Below, piece by piece: positions 1-13,480 of a DNA stretch of 64,000 nucleotides. Source of the stretch: Helopsaltes ochotensis (lineage: Eukaryota > Chordata > Aves > Passeriformes > Locustellidae); the NCBI GenBank assembly GCA_013400155.1, contig VXBM01001576.1, positions 48,346-112,345 of the forward strand. Reading direction: 5' to 3'. Numbering within the stretch: the first letter of the stretch is position 1; every line of letters begins with the position of its first letter. A model generated the notes under the pieces. That model had not been told where the DNA came from. It did no database searches and saw only the letters and a program-made list of their open reading frames with translations. The position numbers were made by a program, and so were the translations under genes.

Positions 1-2328
1 AACTCGAAACACTTCTCCAGATTTCAGCAGACTTGGACAATATGACAACAGCCTGTGCTCTGATTCTCAGTTGCTGGCCATTTCCATGAGCACATCCAGC
101 CACCAACCTGCACGCTGCCAAGTCTTGTCACACAAAATAAGTAACACATTCTGATCTGCCGAACAACAAAAAGCCAAACACACAGGAGGGATGCAAAGAG
201 CATCCAGAACTCCCAGTGCTTCAGTGCAGAATTACCTGCTTCAAATTCCATTATCTGTCTTGTATGATTCATGTACGAAATATTTACAAGTGTGATGAAA
301 TGGTAAGAAAAATAGGTCTAGGTAAGGTTGTAAATAGGGTTTGAGTTAAAAATTTAGAGTACATGTAGTTCCCTTCCTTATTCCTCACCATGTTGTATGG
401 ACAAGTTGTAGTAGTTTTTACTAGCTGGGGCATTAAAATCGACATCTTCAATACTGAGTTACAATTCTGCATTTGACTTTTTTGCCTTGTTTCTGTCTCA
501 AAACCTTGGGTTCAGAAGTTGTTGCTCACCACTTACAAATATTATAAGCATGATGACAGCGGAATTTCTGCCTTTGAAATCACTCTTTGCATTGCTCTCT
601 AAGGGGTCACCTGGGGCACAGACCCCCCAGAGTCCCACTGAGGGACTTTGTTTGGTGGTGATTAATTGGAATGGCAGAACCACACAAGGAAGATCTTGAC
701 TTTCTCTTCTTTTCCTCTGAGGCTCCCGAGGGTCCATTTCCCTGATGAAGGCAGGCATTCTTCCTCCAAGAACACTGATTTCAAATGGTGCTAGACAATG
801 AATAGTTAAATCTAAACCACCATATGAAACCAGCTTCCTGAGGGAGCTTGAGTCTAGCTGGGAGGATATTCCTGTAACAATAAATTGGAAATGCCACAGA
901 AGAATACCTAGCCACGTCGGGTTTTTATTTTTCCTGTTAAACAGTTGATGCATTATTCTTATCCCTGATTTTGGTTTGAGTCACTCAAATACTCACTTCT
1001 GTTTTCTATTACAGTGCTACCAACAGCAAGAGAATTGCTTGCAGCAGTGTCACTCAGAGGAATTTTGTCAGTCAAGCTTGAACAACATGTACAAGGCTTT
1101 AACAAGGAATGAAGGACCTTCATCCTGCTTGTGCTGCTGTCTTCTATTAACACATTCTGTCTGCTGAGCTCTGCCCACAGCATGACTACATCCAGCAAGG
1201 GCAGCAGTGCTGCAAAACTCTCTTGTGACAGCAAAACACATAGATGTTACCAAATCTTCATTTCAACAGCAGCAGCACAAAGACCAGCGTGTGACAAAAG
1301 CTGCACATCAGTGCCTGAAGGCTGAATATTCATCCCAAAGGTCATGCAGAGCCTGGAAACCTGCCCACCTGTCAGCTAGCTCTGGCTGAGGTGGGATTTG
1401 CAAATTAGGGGAAAAGTGTGTCTCCAAACCTAACGTCAAGGACTGAGTTGATTACGGGCTATTCAGACCTGGCACTTAAGACTTGGAGCCAGCACAGCTT
1501 CTAAGAAGTCTGACAGAGGGTTCTTTCCTGGAAATCTGCTACTGAAGTGTGTTCTAGACAATTTACTCCCTTTCAAACAGATCTTTTTTATTTTTTTTTT
1601 TCATAACCTCTCTGCAGCTCCTCATCTCAGCTGGCAGAACAAACATCAGACCCGAAGCACATCTGCAGAGCGACGCCGAGCAAGCCCGGAGTGTTTGCAC
1701 AGCCCTGCTCTCAGTGACACGTCCTGGGAAGCACTCAGGTACACCACAGCCTCTCAGAAAGGAACCAACCACCCCGGGCACTGGCACAGAAAGCACCACA
1801 AAGTGTCTGCATGGCAAAAGGGAGGCACAAAGACACCGCGTGCCCCATCTGGTGCAGAACAACAGTTTTAAGGAAAACAACCCATGGGAGCAGGCTGGGC
1901 CTCTGCAAGCAGACAGTTCCTGCAGTTACTGGAAGAGCTGTCACCACGCCAGGCCACATCAGCACTGGATTTATTGTGCAGCTTTTCTGTCCAGAAAGTG
2001 CCTGTGTGGAGCAGAGCAGGCAGGAAGCAGCAGGACGGAGCTGTGCCCGTGTCCCCGGGCTCTGCCCTGAGCAGGCAGCTGCCTGGGAATCTTCCACACA
2101 GGCTCACAAAACACTAATGGGTGAAATAAAGCTGCTTTAAAGTGCAGGCAGAACCAAACTCTTTTTCCTTCAGCTGTGCAGAAGTCCGGAATTTTGCCTT
2201 GCTGCAGCGTTCTCAAGAAGAGTGAAGCATCTTTTATTTTTTCCCTCTTGCAGTCTATGACACCCAGGTGTGCTCCCTACCTGCCTCTGGAAGCCCTGCG
2301 AAAGCTGATTTTTGTTGATAAGGACCAC
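1..2328. other. unique non-coding DNA, no gene recognised
   Basis: I see no repeat, RNA gene or convincing exon here. Open frames of 60-150 codons occur on both strands and overlap one another, as expected by chance. One segment beginning near 1015 follows a fair splice-acceptor-like tract (ttctattacag) and reads CYQQQENCLQQCHSEEFC in frame. It has no clear donor site and matches nothing I know, so I do not call it an exon. The stretch at 1640-2100 is somewhat richer in G+C than its surroundings. Confidence 0.5.
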
Positions 2329-2725
2329 AGAATCACTGAGGTTGGAGAAGACCTCCAAGATAATTGAGTCCAACCTTTGACTTAATAACAACACCATGCT
2401 CACTGAACTGTATCATGAAGTGCCAGGTCCACTCGTTTTTTGAACACTTTCAGTGACTCCACCACTGTCTGCAGCCTGTTTCAATGCACTCTTTCAGTGA
2501 GAAAGTTTTTCCTAATATCCAATCTGAATCTCTGCTGGTGAAACCTGAGGCTGTCTGCCATTGTCCTGTCACTTGTTACCTGGGAGAAGAGGCCGATTCC
2601 CACCTCACCACAATCTTCCCTCAGGTAAATGTTGGTCTTCAGGTAAATAAGGTCTTCCCTGAGTCTCCTCTTCAACCCTCAGCCCGTCCTTGTAGAACTG
2701 ACATTCCAGACCCTAAACCGCCATC
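2329..2725 (-). mobile_element. CR1 LINE 3' fragment (CR1-Y-like), antisense
   Basis: The segment reads as the reverse complement of a CR1 3' end. It opens with cacagaatcactgaggttgg, the complement of the terminal ttctgtgattc-type repeat. It then runs through the CR1-Y-like blocks 'gactccaccactgtctgcagcctg', 'ttcctaatatccaatctgaa' and 'cttgttacctgggagaagag', and finally 'tcctcttcaaccctc'. It is roughly 400 bp of the 3' untranslated and terminal region, 5'-truncated and well diverged, with small deletions. The short open frame on the plus strand (2484-2753) is an artefact of this repeat. CR1 is the dominant LINE family of birds. The copy is inactive. Confidence 0.88.
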
Positions 2726-4347
2726 CAAGATGGGCCCATCTGTCAAGTCCTGAGGACAGGCAAATACTCTCAATCTCCTCCTCTTCAGGGAGAATGTAAA
2801 AAAACCTGTTCTCATCACGTAAAAAAAAAATAATCACACCTGTTCCTCAAATTTCATCACCTGCCAACACGCAGCTCTCTTTTCATTTACCCCAAGGACA
2901 ACAAACCCAACCAGCTCAGACTAGGGAATCCAACTTCTGAAGAGGGAAATCAAGCCGGTGTGGACAGTTCTCACGAGGGTATCTGTCAGCAGCACAGCTA
3001 ACACACTCCTCTCCAGGAAAATCTTCATGAGAAAAGCCCAAGAAACCTGAGATCCATCTGTAAAACAAGCAAAGCAGGGGCACTTCCCAACTGTCTCCCC
3101 CGGACAAGGCTAATTCCTGCTGCAGCATCTTTTCCATGCAGTTGCCTCCACGGCATCCATGGATCTGAAGGTGAGGTCCAGCTGCCTGCCTCTGCCTTTA
3201 CCACCAGCCTCAGGATGGTTGCAGACCACAGCTTCTCCATGTGGCCATCCAGAGGGAAAATTCTGCCATTTAAATATCATTTGCACTTTTGAAGAAAGCC
3301 TCTTTCAAAACTTGTAATAACTCTGCCTGTTTCTAGAACAGGCTAATGAGAAACATGCTCGCACCAAGGCTGTAAACTGTCATTTCTAAATTGGAAAACC
3401 AAATGAACTGCAGATAGAGAGCTATTGTGCTGCTCCAAGATGCCTCCTTCTAATTAGGTGCTGGAAGTTTGAGAACATTTTCAAATCTTGGACTGCTCCG
3501 TCCTTCCCACATTTAATGATCGGAAGAGCTGAGGGCAAGTTCCTCGTTGAACTGGGAAGAACAACAACAAGAGGAGTTAATTCACATTTACAAGTAAGAA
3601 CTTGGGAAGCAGGAAAGAACAAACCCAGAATTCAATGACTTAGATAACAACTGCAGATGGAAGAGCATCTGATTACACTTAGGTTTCTGCAGTTACAAAT
3701 TAAGTGTTCTGTAACCCTCTAGAGAAAATTAGGCGAATGACAAGTCAGTGACTTCAAGCTCTAATCTTACAAGCTTCATAATTCATGTTTTTATTTGACA
3801 TTGATGGGATCACTTCAATGAGTAAAGTTTTGTCTGCAATTAAAGCACTGCAAGAATGAAGTTTACGAAGGCTTTGTTTTGCTGTTGAATAATTTTAGTG
3901 ATTTACAGGTGGTTTAGCTGCCTTTAAACACTTACTAGGGAACCTTTTCTCTTCCAGTGATGAATTCCTGCAGAATTCCTGCACTTGGAATGACATGAGA
4001 ACTGTCTGTGACTCCAAGTGACAACTGTGGCCACTTTATCCCATTAATCAGCGATAATCACACAGAACACGCACTGGGTGCAACTTGGAAAGAATTCCAT
4101 GGTGGACTAATGATTCTGTACAGGAAATTCATTAAAAAATAAGTCCTACTGCTTCCTTTCCATGCCCTGCCATAACAGGAGCCGTGTGAATGGATTTTGT
4201 TAGAGCTGCACTCACGACAGCTTTACGATCCATCTGAAAGGCAGAACCAGCCTGGAATCTGCAGACAATGGCCTGTGAGAACGTCCCAGCTGAAAAACTG
4301 CTCAACTTACTGTAACTTTTTTAATCCCTTTTTCTTTTTTTTTTTTT
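2726..4347. other. unique AT-rich non-coding DNA
   Basis: There is no recognisable gene or mobile element. An A-run lies near 2821-2831, and an 11-bp direct duplication (gaattcctgca twice) lies near 3964-3985. The segment ends in a T-run that abuts the assembly gap. A short stretch at 3140-3168 has an acceptor-like ttttccatgcag in front and a donor-like gtgagg behind. At 29 nt with no coding signal, it is probably chance. Confidence 0.45.
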
Positions 4348-4362
4348 NNNNNNNNNNNNNNN
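4348..4362. other. assembly gap (15 N)
   Basis: Fifteen ambiguous bases directly follow a run of thirteen T. The gap probably marks a homopolymer or low-complexity stretch that the assembler did not resolve. Any open frame crossing it is meaningless. Confidence 0.97.
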
Positions 4363-5224
4363 TAATAAAATGTGGAGCTGAGGGAAGATGACAGAGTGAC
4401 AAGCCTGCAGAAAGGCTCTGTCTGTACCCTGGGAAGGGACTGTGTGAATTTCCTACTTAACGTCTGGCCATGGATCTCATTTATGAGCTGCTGCAGACAC
4501 CCCATGGCATGATGGAGATGGAGGAGCCACTGAGAAATTATCTGTCAACTGAAAAACCAATTAATACTCACTGCAGTGAGAAAGAACTGTCTACCCAGAC
4601 AGAAACTGGAATTGTGAAGTCAGTTACACATGTCTTAAAGGGATTCTTTTTTTTTTGGTCATTTTCAACTTGAACTTAAACCACAGCTATTGGGGAAAAG
4701 CTGCTTTATCTTTTCTTTTTCTGCACCATCAATTCCCCAGCGTTTTCACCACCAGTTTAATGAATTCCAACTATCAAGAGAGCTCATCCGCTCTGTAATT
4801 TGTCTTTTTTTGTTCCCTTCACTAAACAAGCTGGAAAAATGTTTTTAATTTGCAAGGCTGAATAAATACCTACTGCGTTTGCCAAGACTTTATTGACATT
4901 CATGGCTGTCTACAAAGCTGACTGACTTCTCACAGAGATGGTTTATCTCCTCAAGTAAAAAAAAATAAACCTGCCCTAACAAGAAGATGTTAATCTTCCT
5001 TAATAAAATAAATAAAAAGCAGCAGTTCAATAAATAATCTAGTGAAAAGCCCATTCAGGATATGGTCCCAGAGCAGATTTTTGTTGACAGCAAGATCACA
5101 CAGCACTGGGACATCCTCCAATGCTCACTGCTGCCTCTGATGCTGCACTTCTTGTCACCTTCAGCAGAACCAATACGACTGCCTGTGGGCCATGAAATTC
5201 ATTCAAATGATTCTAATACAAAGC

Positions 5225-5243
5225 AAAAAAAAAAAAAAAAAAA
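5225..5243 (+). repeat. poly-A homopolymer, 19 nt
   Basis: An uninterrupted A-run sits between aaagc and gcagcg. No poly-A signal, target-site duplication or recognisable retrocopy body lies upstream, so I treat it as a simple repeat. Confidence 0.9.
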
Positions 5244-5407
5244 GCAGCGTTTCTTTTCTTGACAGACTTATTTTCAGTCATCTGGTTTTCCACACGGTCA
5301 GGGAAGAGGTGGCACTGCATTGCTGCTGGGCTGGAAATGAATGGCTGGGAGTGGGCAGAAACTGATTAAGTTGGCACTAGCAAAAGACATGAACTGTGGA
5401 ATTATAC

Positions 5408-5473
5408 CTTGGATAGCATCAAATCCCATCTCTCTTGCTCAGCTGGTCATGAGGAGTTGAGATGAGTTTCAGC
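5408..5473 (-). other. exon-like segment with stops in every frame
   Basis: On the minus strand a strong acceptor (tttttccttgcag) precedes a 66-nt segment. That segment ends at a good donor (CCAAG/gtataat). All three frames contain a stop, so it could only be a non-coding or terminal exon, or a chance pseudo-exon. It lies about 600 bp downstream, in the minus direction, of the exon-like segment at 6076-6159. Splice signals alone are weak evidence. Confidence 0.17.
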
Positions 5474-6075
5474 CTGCAAGGAAAAACAGTTCCTGAACTT
5501 TCAAAGAAAATCAATACACTGAACTCTGAGGTTCTTACTCAAGTTTTACCGGATTTTTACACAAGGCTCAACCTTCCCCACAGGCCTGAATTTTTCCATT
5601 TGAATTCCTCTCACTGAACAATTCTGTCATCTTAAAATGAGCAACGTGCAAGAAACAATCAAATCCTCCACAGCTGGAATTTCGTATCATCAGAAGGTCT
5701 GTGGTGGCTTGATATAAACAGTAAGGAAAAAAAGCATTTGGGTCATTTGGGAGGGAAATAATGACAAACCATTACTGAAAAGATTCCTATACTTATGACA
5801 GCACTTCACATTCCTTCCTATGCTTTGTTTAGCTGCACTGAGAAGTGTTATGAAGTGAAGAGATCTGGGGAACATTCCTCTGGAACAGGCAAAGAGCCCT
5901 CAAATGAAGGCAATTATTTCCCACTAGTGAAACATCCAGTTTACCCATTATGCAGGCACACCATGCATTTATCTTTGTACTTTCTAAGCTCTTCAAAGCT
6001 TCGAGCAGGAGAGGCCTGATGGCTACAAGGTATTTACAATAACTGATACCAAGGAGGGCCACGGATGTGCCATAC

Positions 6076-6159
6076 CTGAGCAAAAACAGCCTCTACCACG
6101 TACAGCCTTATTTGTGTGCTTCTGGAACAATTCATTACTGACAGGTTCGTCCTCAGAAT
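6076..6159 (-). other. candidate protein-coding exon, unidentified
   Basis: On the minus strand, ttttcttcttccag precedes an 84-nt segment ending TGCTCAG/gtatgg, so both splice sites are good. One open frame has phase 1 at both ends and includes SEDEPVSNELFQKH. A second frame (phase 0) is also open, so the frame is ambiguous. An alternative upstream acceptor (catctctttgcag, exon start 6211) would give a 136-nt form that keeps the SEDEP frame open. I do not recognise the peptide. It could be a chance pseudo-exon. Its phase is compatible with the candidate exon at 36852-37060. Confidence 0.25.
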
Positions 6160-6211
6160 CTGGAAGAAGAAAACACCAGAAGCTGTTTGAATTAGCCTCC
6201 TCTGTGTTGCT

Positions 6212-8282
6212 CTGCAAAGAGATGAATTAAAACACAACTTAAGAACAATTTTTCTTTTCCTCCAGGTTTTACACAGATTTCTAGCCACGTTATGACTCCT
6301 CACAAGCTGTACTTGTGCGAGTGCACTCACAGTCAGAACAGGCAATCGAGGGGTGCCACTAACCCATCACTAAATACAGGCATTGTGTTCCCTATGGAAA
6401 GAGTAATTTTGGATTAGAGCTCACCAAAAAAATCACCAAAAAAACTCTCTTACTGTCTTTGTTTCATAACAAAATGTGTGTGTAGGCACTCCTTGTGAGA
6501 TGTATCCAAAGATACATCCAAACCTCCCGGCAGAATCCCTCGAGCTGCAGTCCACTTGTGCACTGACAGTGGCAGTGGTGCCACAGGGAAGTAATTCTCT
6601 GCGGAGGCAGAATCCATAAATAGCAGGTGCCAGAGAATCACCTGCTGCACAGAGCAACATCCTTGACGTAAAAGTTGTCTCAGATTTACTCTGAACTCTG
6701 TTTTGAAACCTCATCAGGCTGATTTTGGGGGATTAGCAGAGATGGAAATCCTAAAAATACAAATGCAGGCTTATCAAGCTGGGGGAAAGGCAGTAAAGAT
6801 GTTTTTGTGACAAAGGCTTCGGGATATGAATTATGCATTACCAAAAACTGACTTCAGTCTGAATGGAAGGAGGGAGATTTCTGTGCATCCAAATCCCAGC
6901 ACAACGGGCACAAGCTGCTCTGCAGGGAATTACATACATCCTGTACAAACATTATCCATTTGAGAATCTCACTCTCCTTTTTGCCTGAGTATTATTTTGT
7001 GCTAATTGTGACAATCTGAGGCAGAAAACCACAAATAACCTGCGAAATCCTTGGAATCGGTCTCCCTCCAATTCAGAGAGGGCTACTGAAACCATAAGGA
7101 AGCAGGAACAGTTTGGCTTCAGCCTCCCTCTATTTCTGTCCACATTCCCTGTGCCCATCACCATAGCAGCTGACTGCTCCTTCTGCAAAACACCAACCCT
7201 TGGGGCAGCAGAGGCAGCAAAATAGTGGGGGTTTTTTCCCCAATGGATCACCATTTGGTGGATAAAAGCAGATGATGTTGTATTTTAGAATTTGGACAGG
7301 CCAGCCATAATAAAAAACGCAATTCCCTGCTGATTGCTGAGGTATGTTAATGAGGGTATGATAATGAAGCCGCCGCCCACAACAAAACTCACTGTTGATT
7401 GTCCATGTCTTACATTACAAAAACACTTCTTTTCATTGCCACCACTGCCTTACACATTTATAATCATCTCAGTGGGGTCTGGGAGAAAAACAACGGCCAT
7501 TAAGAATAAAAAAACCCCAAACATTCCTCCAGCTTAAAATAGTTCCCCTGACTTACGGCTTTTGGGACGTAAGAGCGATGAGCGTCATTTTTAGCAACCA
7601 CCCTGGCACTGTGCCTGTTATATAAGTCTCAATAGGAGCTCTAAATCCCACCCCTGAGCAGAAATGCCCCCGTCATGAAGCACTCCAAAGCTACACCTGC
7701 TGTTTGTGTCCTCGTGCCACCAGCTGGACCACAGCCACCTCTGTCCCTACAAAGTGAGCTCTCCAAGCCAGGCACCCGCTGACGCCGCTGCCCCTCTGCT
7801 TATCTCCAGCACGGGATTAATTTGTGCTGCTCCACACATCAGCGAGGCACTTTGCCTGTCAAAGCGTGGCAAGTGACCTGGAAGGAGCTGCTCTTACGTA
7901 TCTTACAAAAAATAACAATGAACAGCACGAAAACATTTATTAGCCTGTGGTTGTGTTGGGTTTTTTGTTTTTTTTTTTGTCTGATATAACACAAACTCAG
8001 ACAACTCCACGATTACCCAAGAGGAAGCGAAATTAAAATTATCACACAGAAAGAAGATAACAATTAAGAAAGATAGGAAGTTCAATCAGACCACTTCAAG
8101 TTTTAACCTCAGCTTAATTCCCACGCCTCAGGAACACGCTGCAAAGACAAATGTTCTGTACTCCTCCCATCACTTATGACACTGCAAAAAAAACCCTGAA
8201 GCCCAAGCCAGGAATATTTTCAGAGTGAAACAAAGCACTTTAGAACCTCCTCTTGTTATGTTGAAGAAGCAAAGAAACCACT
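6212..8282. other. unique non-coding DNA
   Basis: I see no repeat or gene. Minus-strand frames at 6433-6714 and 6952-7254 (93 and 100 codons) have no flanking splice signals that I find persuasive, and they match nothing I know. The stretch around 7540-7880 is richer in G+C and contains a few CpG dinucleotides, but too few for an island. Confidence 0.45.
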
Positions 8283-8385
8283 GAGCAACCTGGGATAGTG
8301 GAAGGTGTCCCTTCCCATGGCAGAGGGTTGGAACTAGATAGTCTTGAAGGTCCCATCCAATCCAAACCGTTCTGTGATTCTATGA
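8283..8385 (+). mobile_element. CR1 LINE 3' tail fragment
   Basis: This is the last ~100 bp of a CR1 element in sense orientation. It holds gagcaacctgggatagtgg, then ttcccatggcagagggttgg, and ends ttctgtgattctatga. That is the classical CR1 terminus, severely 5'-truncated. It has a few substitutions and is not coding. Confidence 0.93.
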
Positions 8386-11300
8386 AGCAGAAATCAGTAT
8401 TTCTTAAAAATATTCACTTCCTACATTCTGCTGCTGCACAGTGACAAACACATATGCCAGATACATTTATATACTACATACTTCACAGCAGGAAAAATAA
8501 CCAGTGCAGAGATCTTACTCCATCAATGTACTGGAAACAGAAATTATTTACCTTTCGATTTGCACAGATTTATAGGCAGGTTTTCCCTCTAACAACATCT
8601 TCTTCCTCTGGCATATGCAAGATGCCCTCTTGAGATCAGCACCTGGAACTTATAAAATGGTTTATTTAAATGTGTGTTGCCTTTCCACTTCAGCTTCCCC
8701 TCATGAAATGCAGAGAAGTCACACGGCTGTGGTAAAAATAAAGATTTTAAGGATTGATCAATGCCCTGTTAGCCATGCTAGGGACTGGAAGATCCAGGAG
8801 ATGAGAGGGATCTTCACTGCATGCTGAGCAAAGATCATCTGGATCAACTGGTGAGCATCTGGCAGTGCTGGAATCAATTCCATCTGCACAACCATGCACA
8901 GCTTAGAGTACTTACTGATCCTTACTCCTCAACTTTTTTTACCACACAGTTTGTGCATGTGACTTCTGGGACAGGACAGTCACATCATGAGGATAAAAGC
9001 AGACATTGTGCTTCAATAATAAACACTGATGCTGGCACACGCCATGGAAATTACAGAGCTAATTAGAGGACAACATAATACTCCATGTATTGAACACAGC
9101 CAGGCAAGGGATGGGAAAAGGGGCTGTTGGATTCTGAAAATGAATTTGTTTTAAAGGTTAGTTTTTTGCTTTGATCTACGACGTCCATTAAACAACTTTA
9201 GTTGCATTAGAAGACTATGTCCCTGTCTGTCAGAAAACATAACATATATATATCCAAATTACTCGTGATCTTTTTTGTCTCCTCCCCACAACTGGCTCCA
9301 CTTTTTGAAGCTACAAACAAGATCAGCATCTCAAAATTGGAGCATTAAAGGGTGGATGAAGTTCTGGTTTTGGGGGGACCTGAGAAACTCTGTGCAGTAG
9401 GTGTTTACCTTCCCAGTGATTTCCAAGGAAGGAAACTACTGTAACAGGATAGAGTCCCTGTCACGGATCAAGACACACCGATCTAGAAGCTTCATATAAA
9501 ACAGAATAAAAATGAGCTTGGTTTCTACTTTACTGCCTGAGGCAAGAAAGAGAGATACAAAAAAAGGAGAAAGTGCAAGAAATAAGAAGACAATAAAACC
9601 TGATAAAGGCAAGTTAACAGCCTTTCTACTATAGACATCATAGGAAGATAAAGTTTTAAAACAGAGGCTTAAATACAAAGGTGCTTTTGTGGCATTTACA
9701 GAGGGTTGGCATGGGAGAAAGCTCCTTTCTGTTGACACAGAACTGAGCCACAGCAGATTGCTATCAATCCACGTGTACAAGCCACACAAACATCCCGGAA
9801 GGAAAAGAAAATGATGCACACAGGTGCAGGTCTGGAACCTGACTACAGAGAGAGAGAGAGAAAGAGAATAATCAAATCCACCACTGCAGTGGAAATCTGG
9901 GAAGAGAGAAGATGCAGAATGTGCACACAGAGAACAGAACATCACTGTGCAATTAAAAATGTGATTAAGAAAAGACCACAAAAGCCCCAGAATCATGATC
10001 ATCCAGGCAGGATGGAATCTCAAATGGAAACATGATTGATGCTCTTGGAATTCTGACCAGTGTAAAAGAGGAAGGATGAAGAAGCAGCGTTAACATCTGG
10101 TTAAGAAAAAGCAACTAGAAACGTTGAAGTTTCCAATGAATTCAAGGGGCAGATGTCAGTCTGGAAGTGGTGCAGGATGGAATCACAGAGGTGAACCCAA
10201 AATTGCAAATGACTGGTGTAACTTCCTCATTGTAAAAAAGCGATCATTACTAAACTAAGGAAAAATAAACCTAAAAAACCCCCTAGTGATTCAGTCAAAG
10301 AGAAATTTTACTGTTTAATCTGCCAGTATTCAAGTTCTCCTGTTTGTAACAGACATATTAAGTTAATTCATCAATTACTAAATGAGTTCAGTTAGTTCAC
10401 AGCGTGTAATTAATTTATTCTCCTCTGTTAACAGGCACATCCTAATGTCACTTTGTACTATTTCGCAAATTCAAATAAATTTACTAGACACAATGAGGAA
10501 AAGGGAAATTTGAAGGCAGAAAATAAAACTGCAGCAAAGACAGATGTGAAACCTATGGAGATCGTGTACAACACAAACAGCATCTGGCAGCAAGGTCCTT
10601 TCCCTGCCCAGCAGGGCTGACTGTTCTGAATTAACTTTCTTGTGGTTGGAACAGGTCTGGGATGTTGGGTGCAGAAATGTGGCAGCTGCCAGCCCATGGT
10701 GGTGTCCCCACAGCCATTTCCCTGCATCTGGACTGACTTCTCATTTCCCTCACCCCCTTCCAGTCCTTTGCAAACAGTTTCATCGAGAGATCCCGTTTTT
10801 CATAGAACTACTCTGGATTTCTTTGCGGTTTTAGCAGTGCCCAAGGAAATTCACTCAAGGGGAAATTCACTCCCCATAATTCCTACTGTAGCCACTGTGA
10901 AGGTTAAAAGGATTAAATGGTTGAAGTGATGACTGGGATAATAAAGTATGTGCTGTGTAACGCCAGCTGCACAGGCCTTGACAGAGTAAAGCTTTAGAAA
11001 AAAAAAAAAAAGAAGACGAAAGTCTTTAAATATAAAACCTGACAGTCCTGTGAACATATCTGCGCTCCAAAGTGCACGAGTAAAGAAGGAGCTGGGAGGA
11101 GAGCTCTGGATGGGTGTTGGGATGGAGGTTTCAGGCAGCACCTGCAGCACTGCCAAGGTGGGAGCAACCCCATTTAGGTCAGATCTGCTTCTCACACTCC
11201 CCAACCCTTCCAGCACAGAGGGAAAATAGCGCCGGATGCGCCCTCAGCCAAGGAGGGAAATCAGCTGAACCATGATAACAGTAATGGGCTGCAATTACAG

Positions 11301-13480
11301 CTTCATTAACAGGAAAATTAAGTTAGGTTTCCATCAGTACTGAGCCATAAAATTTCTCTTGTGTTGGTGCAACACACGCAGGGGGCTGGAGCTCTGGGAA
11401 GGCCAGCCCTGTTTGATGGGTGATGCAGCACCAGGAGGGAGGCATGGCTGTCCACAGTGTCCCCTGCCACGAGACTGGAGTCTGCAGGCATCAGCTATGT
11501 GGTCTGTCTCAGTTCTGCCTGGATTTTGGCAGGATTTAGGTGCCTAGACTCTGGAGTGATAGAACTTTCTATTCGGTAGCTGCTGGGGCATCAGCATGTG
11601 CTGTACCACAGTCAAAGGTGTCCCAGCTAGCATGAGGGAATTTGCTTCTCACCTAAACTTTTCTGCAATCAAAAAGCATCCTGAACGCCACTAAGTGCCC
11701 TGGAAGAGCCTGAAATCCACCAAAATCCATGCCAACACCAGAGCCCTTTCCAGAACAAGGCTGCACAGAGGCCCTGGTGGTCACTACCTTCCACTGGACA
11801 CTGGAGCACCACCTGAAAAGCAGGAGAGACCCTTTCTGTGCCTGTTCAGCCTTCAGCTTCACACCACTCTGGAAAACTGGAGCAGCACAGATGCAAAATG
11901 TGAGGCTGAACACATCTCTGCATCGTTTGTGTGGCTCCTGGTACACAACAGGCCTCCATCCACACTGAACCTGAGCTTCCTGTGCTCCCTGCCAGGCACA
12001 CACAAACTCAGATGCCCAAATCCCTGTCTAATGCGTCACAAACAAGGTCCCTTTGGAGTGTCTGTCTCTACAGTGCTTATTCTGATTCCAAAATTACGTG
12101 ACATCCATACCCCTGCCACCTCCTCAACACCTCAAGGGTCCCCCCAGCCTTTTCAGTCTCATTCTGTCCCATTCTCCTGGAAAAGGAGCTCTGCCCTGTG
12201 ATCCAGGACTTTTTTTTGCATCGCAAGTTGGAAGCGTTTCCTAATTCTGGCCCAGGCAGTCCCACACCCGAGGGGCAAAAATCCAGCATGGATACAATAA
12301 ATTGGGCATCTATGTGCTTGAAAAGCTTAGTACTGGATATTTCTAAAGAAGGTGCATGTATAGGGGGACACAGCTAAGCATCATTTTGATCTGAGGCTGT
12401 TCAACTACTTCTGTATTTGCATGGAAAATTATTGATATTCTTTATGAAAAATGAGTAATTAGAAGAATTTTGGAAGTGTTTAAAAGGATAGTAACAGAGA
12501 GAAGACAAAACTGATTCAGACTACAGCACAGCACTGCAGTGAGACAAGGAATGATGATGATTATGTCTGAGGTGTTGTAATTTAAGATAAACTGTAGCAG
12601 AACTGCTACAGCAGCTTGCTAATTCTATTACTAATCCTTACATCACATTTTCCAGACTCCTTACGGATTTCCCTCTTAACAGCCTCTGCTTTATCAGCAT
12701 TTTTTTGGCAAATGGACTTACAGTAACTTCTGCTACAAGGGAATAATTGTGTAAGGGGGTTGGTGAGGAATATTCCCTTGCATTTCCAGACTGGAGCAGC
12801 ACTCTGCTAACTGTGCTCTCTACAACACCTAACTGGAACAACCCTCATCCTGCCCTCAGGGGCATGAAAGTTGTATTAAGTTTATAATTAAGGTGAGGAT
12901 AATGTGTATCCTGTGGGGATGTGACAAGATAGGCTAAACCAGCTAAAACAGCTGAAGTAAAAATGCAAACTGCACTGTACTGCACTGTAAAATACTGTAC
13001 AGATCTACAGACCAATGCAGACTCTAAGCAAGAAATCAGAAGTCTGACAGACCACAGGAATACAGATCACGAACCCATGAAAATTCATTTAAAGCTGTAC
13101 AATTAAGCCCACACCCCAATTACTTCTTTTTCTCCTCCTTAAATAGAACAGCCCTCACTTCATATGTCAACATTATTAATACACTGCTTTGTACCACTGC
13201 CCATGGGTACAAACCTCTGTCTTTAAACACCCCAGTCCTAGATATTTTCAGATGCAAAGGAATGGAGGGCAAGGATTGGCTACAATGCCCCAATCAAACT
13301 TGTACTTTTTCCCTGCCCAAATCCATAGTTCTGTAGCCTAAAAGACAGATGCTGAGCATATCTGCTGCATCACTTCCCTGAATCCCTGCCAGCTCTATCT
13401 GCTCTCTGAAATCCCCTGCGGAGATTTCCAACACACCGTGAGCCCCGCGCAGCTCCGCCTCCGACCCTTCCTGTTAGGGA
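8386..13480. other. unique non-coding DNA
   Basis: There is no recognisable gene or mobile element apart from the GA-rich simple repeat near 9847. A 195-codon minus-strand frame at 9436-10023 is rich in Leu, Ser and Phe because the plus strand is purine-rich (gaaagagagat-type sequence), so it is most likely a composition artefact. The overlapping frames at 11653-12289 on both strands likewise look like chance. A-runs occur near 10999. Confidence 0.45.
9847..9866 (+). repeat. (AG)n simple repeat
   Basis: A short, slightly interrupted AG dinucleotide tract (agagagagagag, then aaagagaa) lies in purine-rich surroundings. Confidence 0.85.

Noticed and set aside
9436..10023. 195-codon minus-strand open frame
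   Set aside because: It is Leu/Ser/Phe-rich because the plus strand is a purine-rich low-complexity stretch. It has no motifs or splice context.
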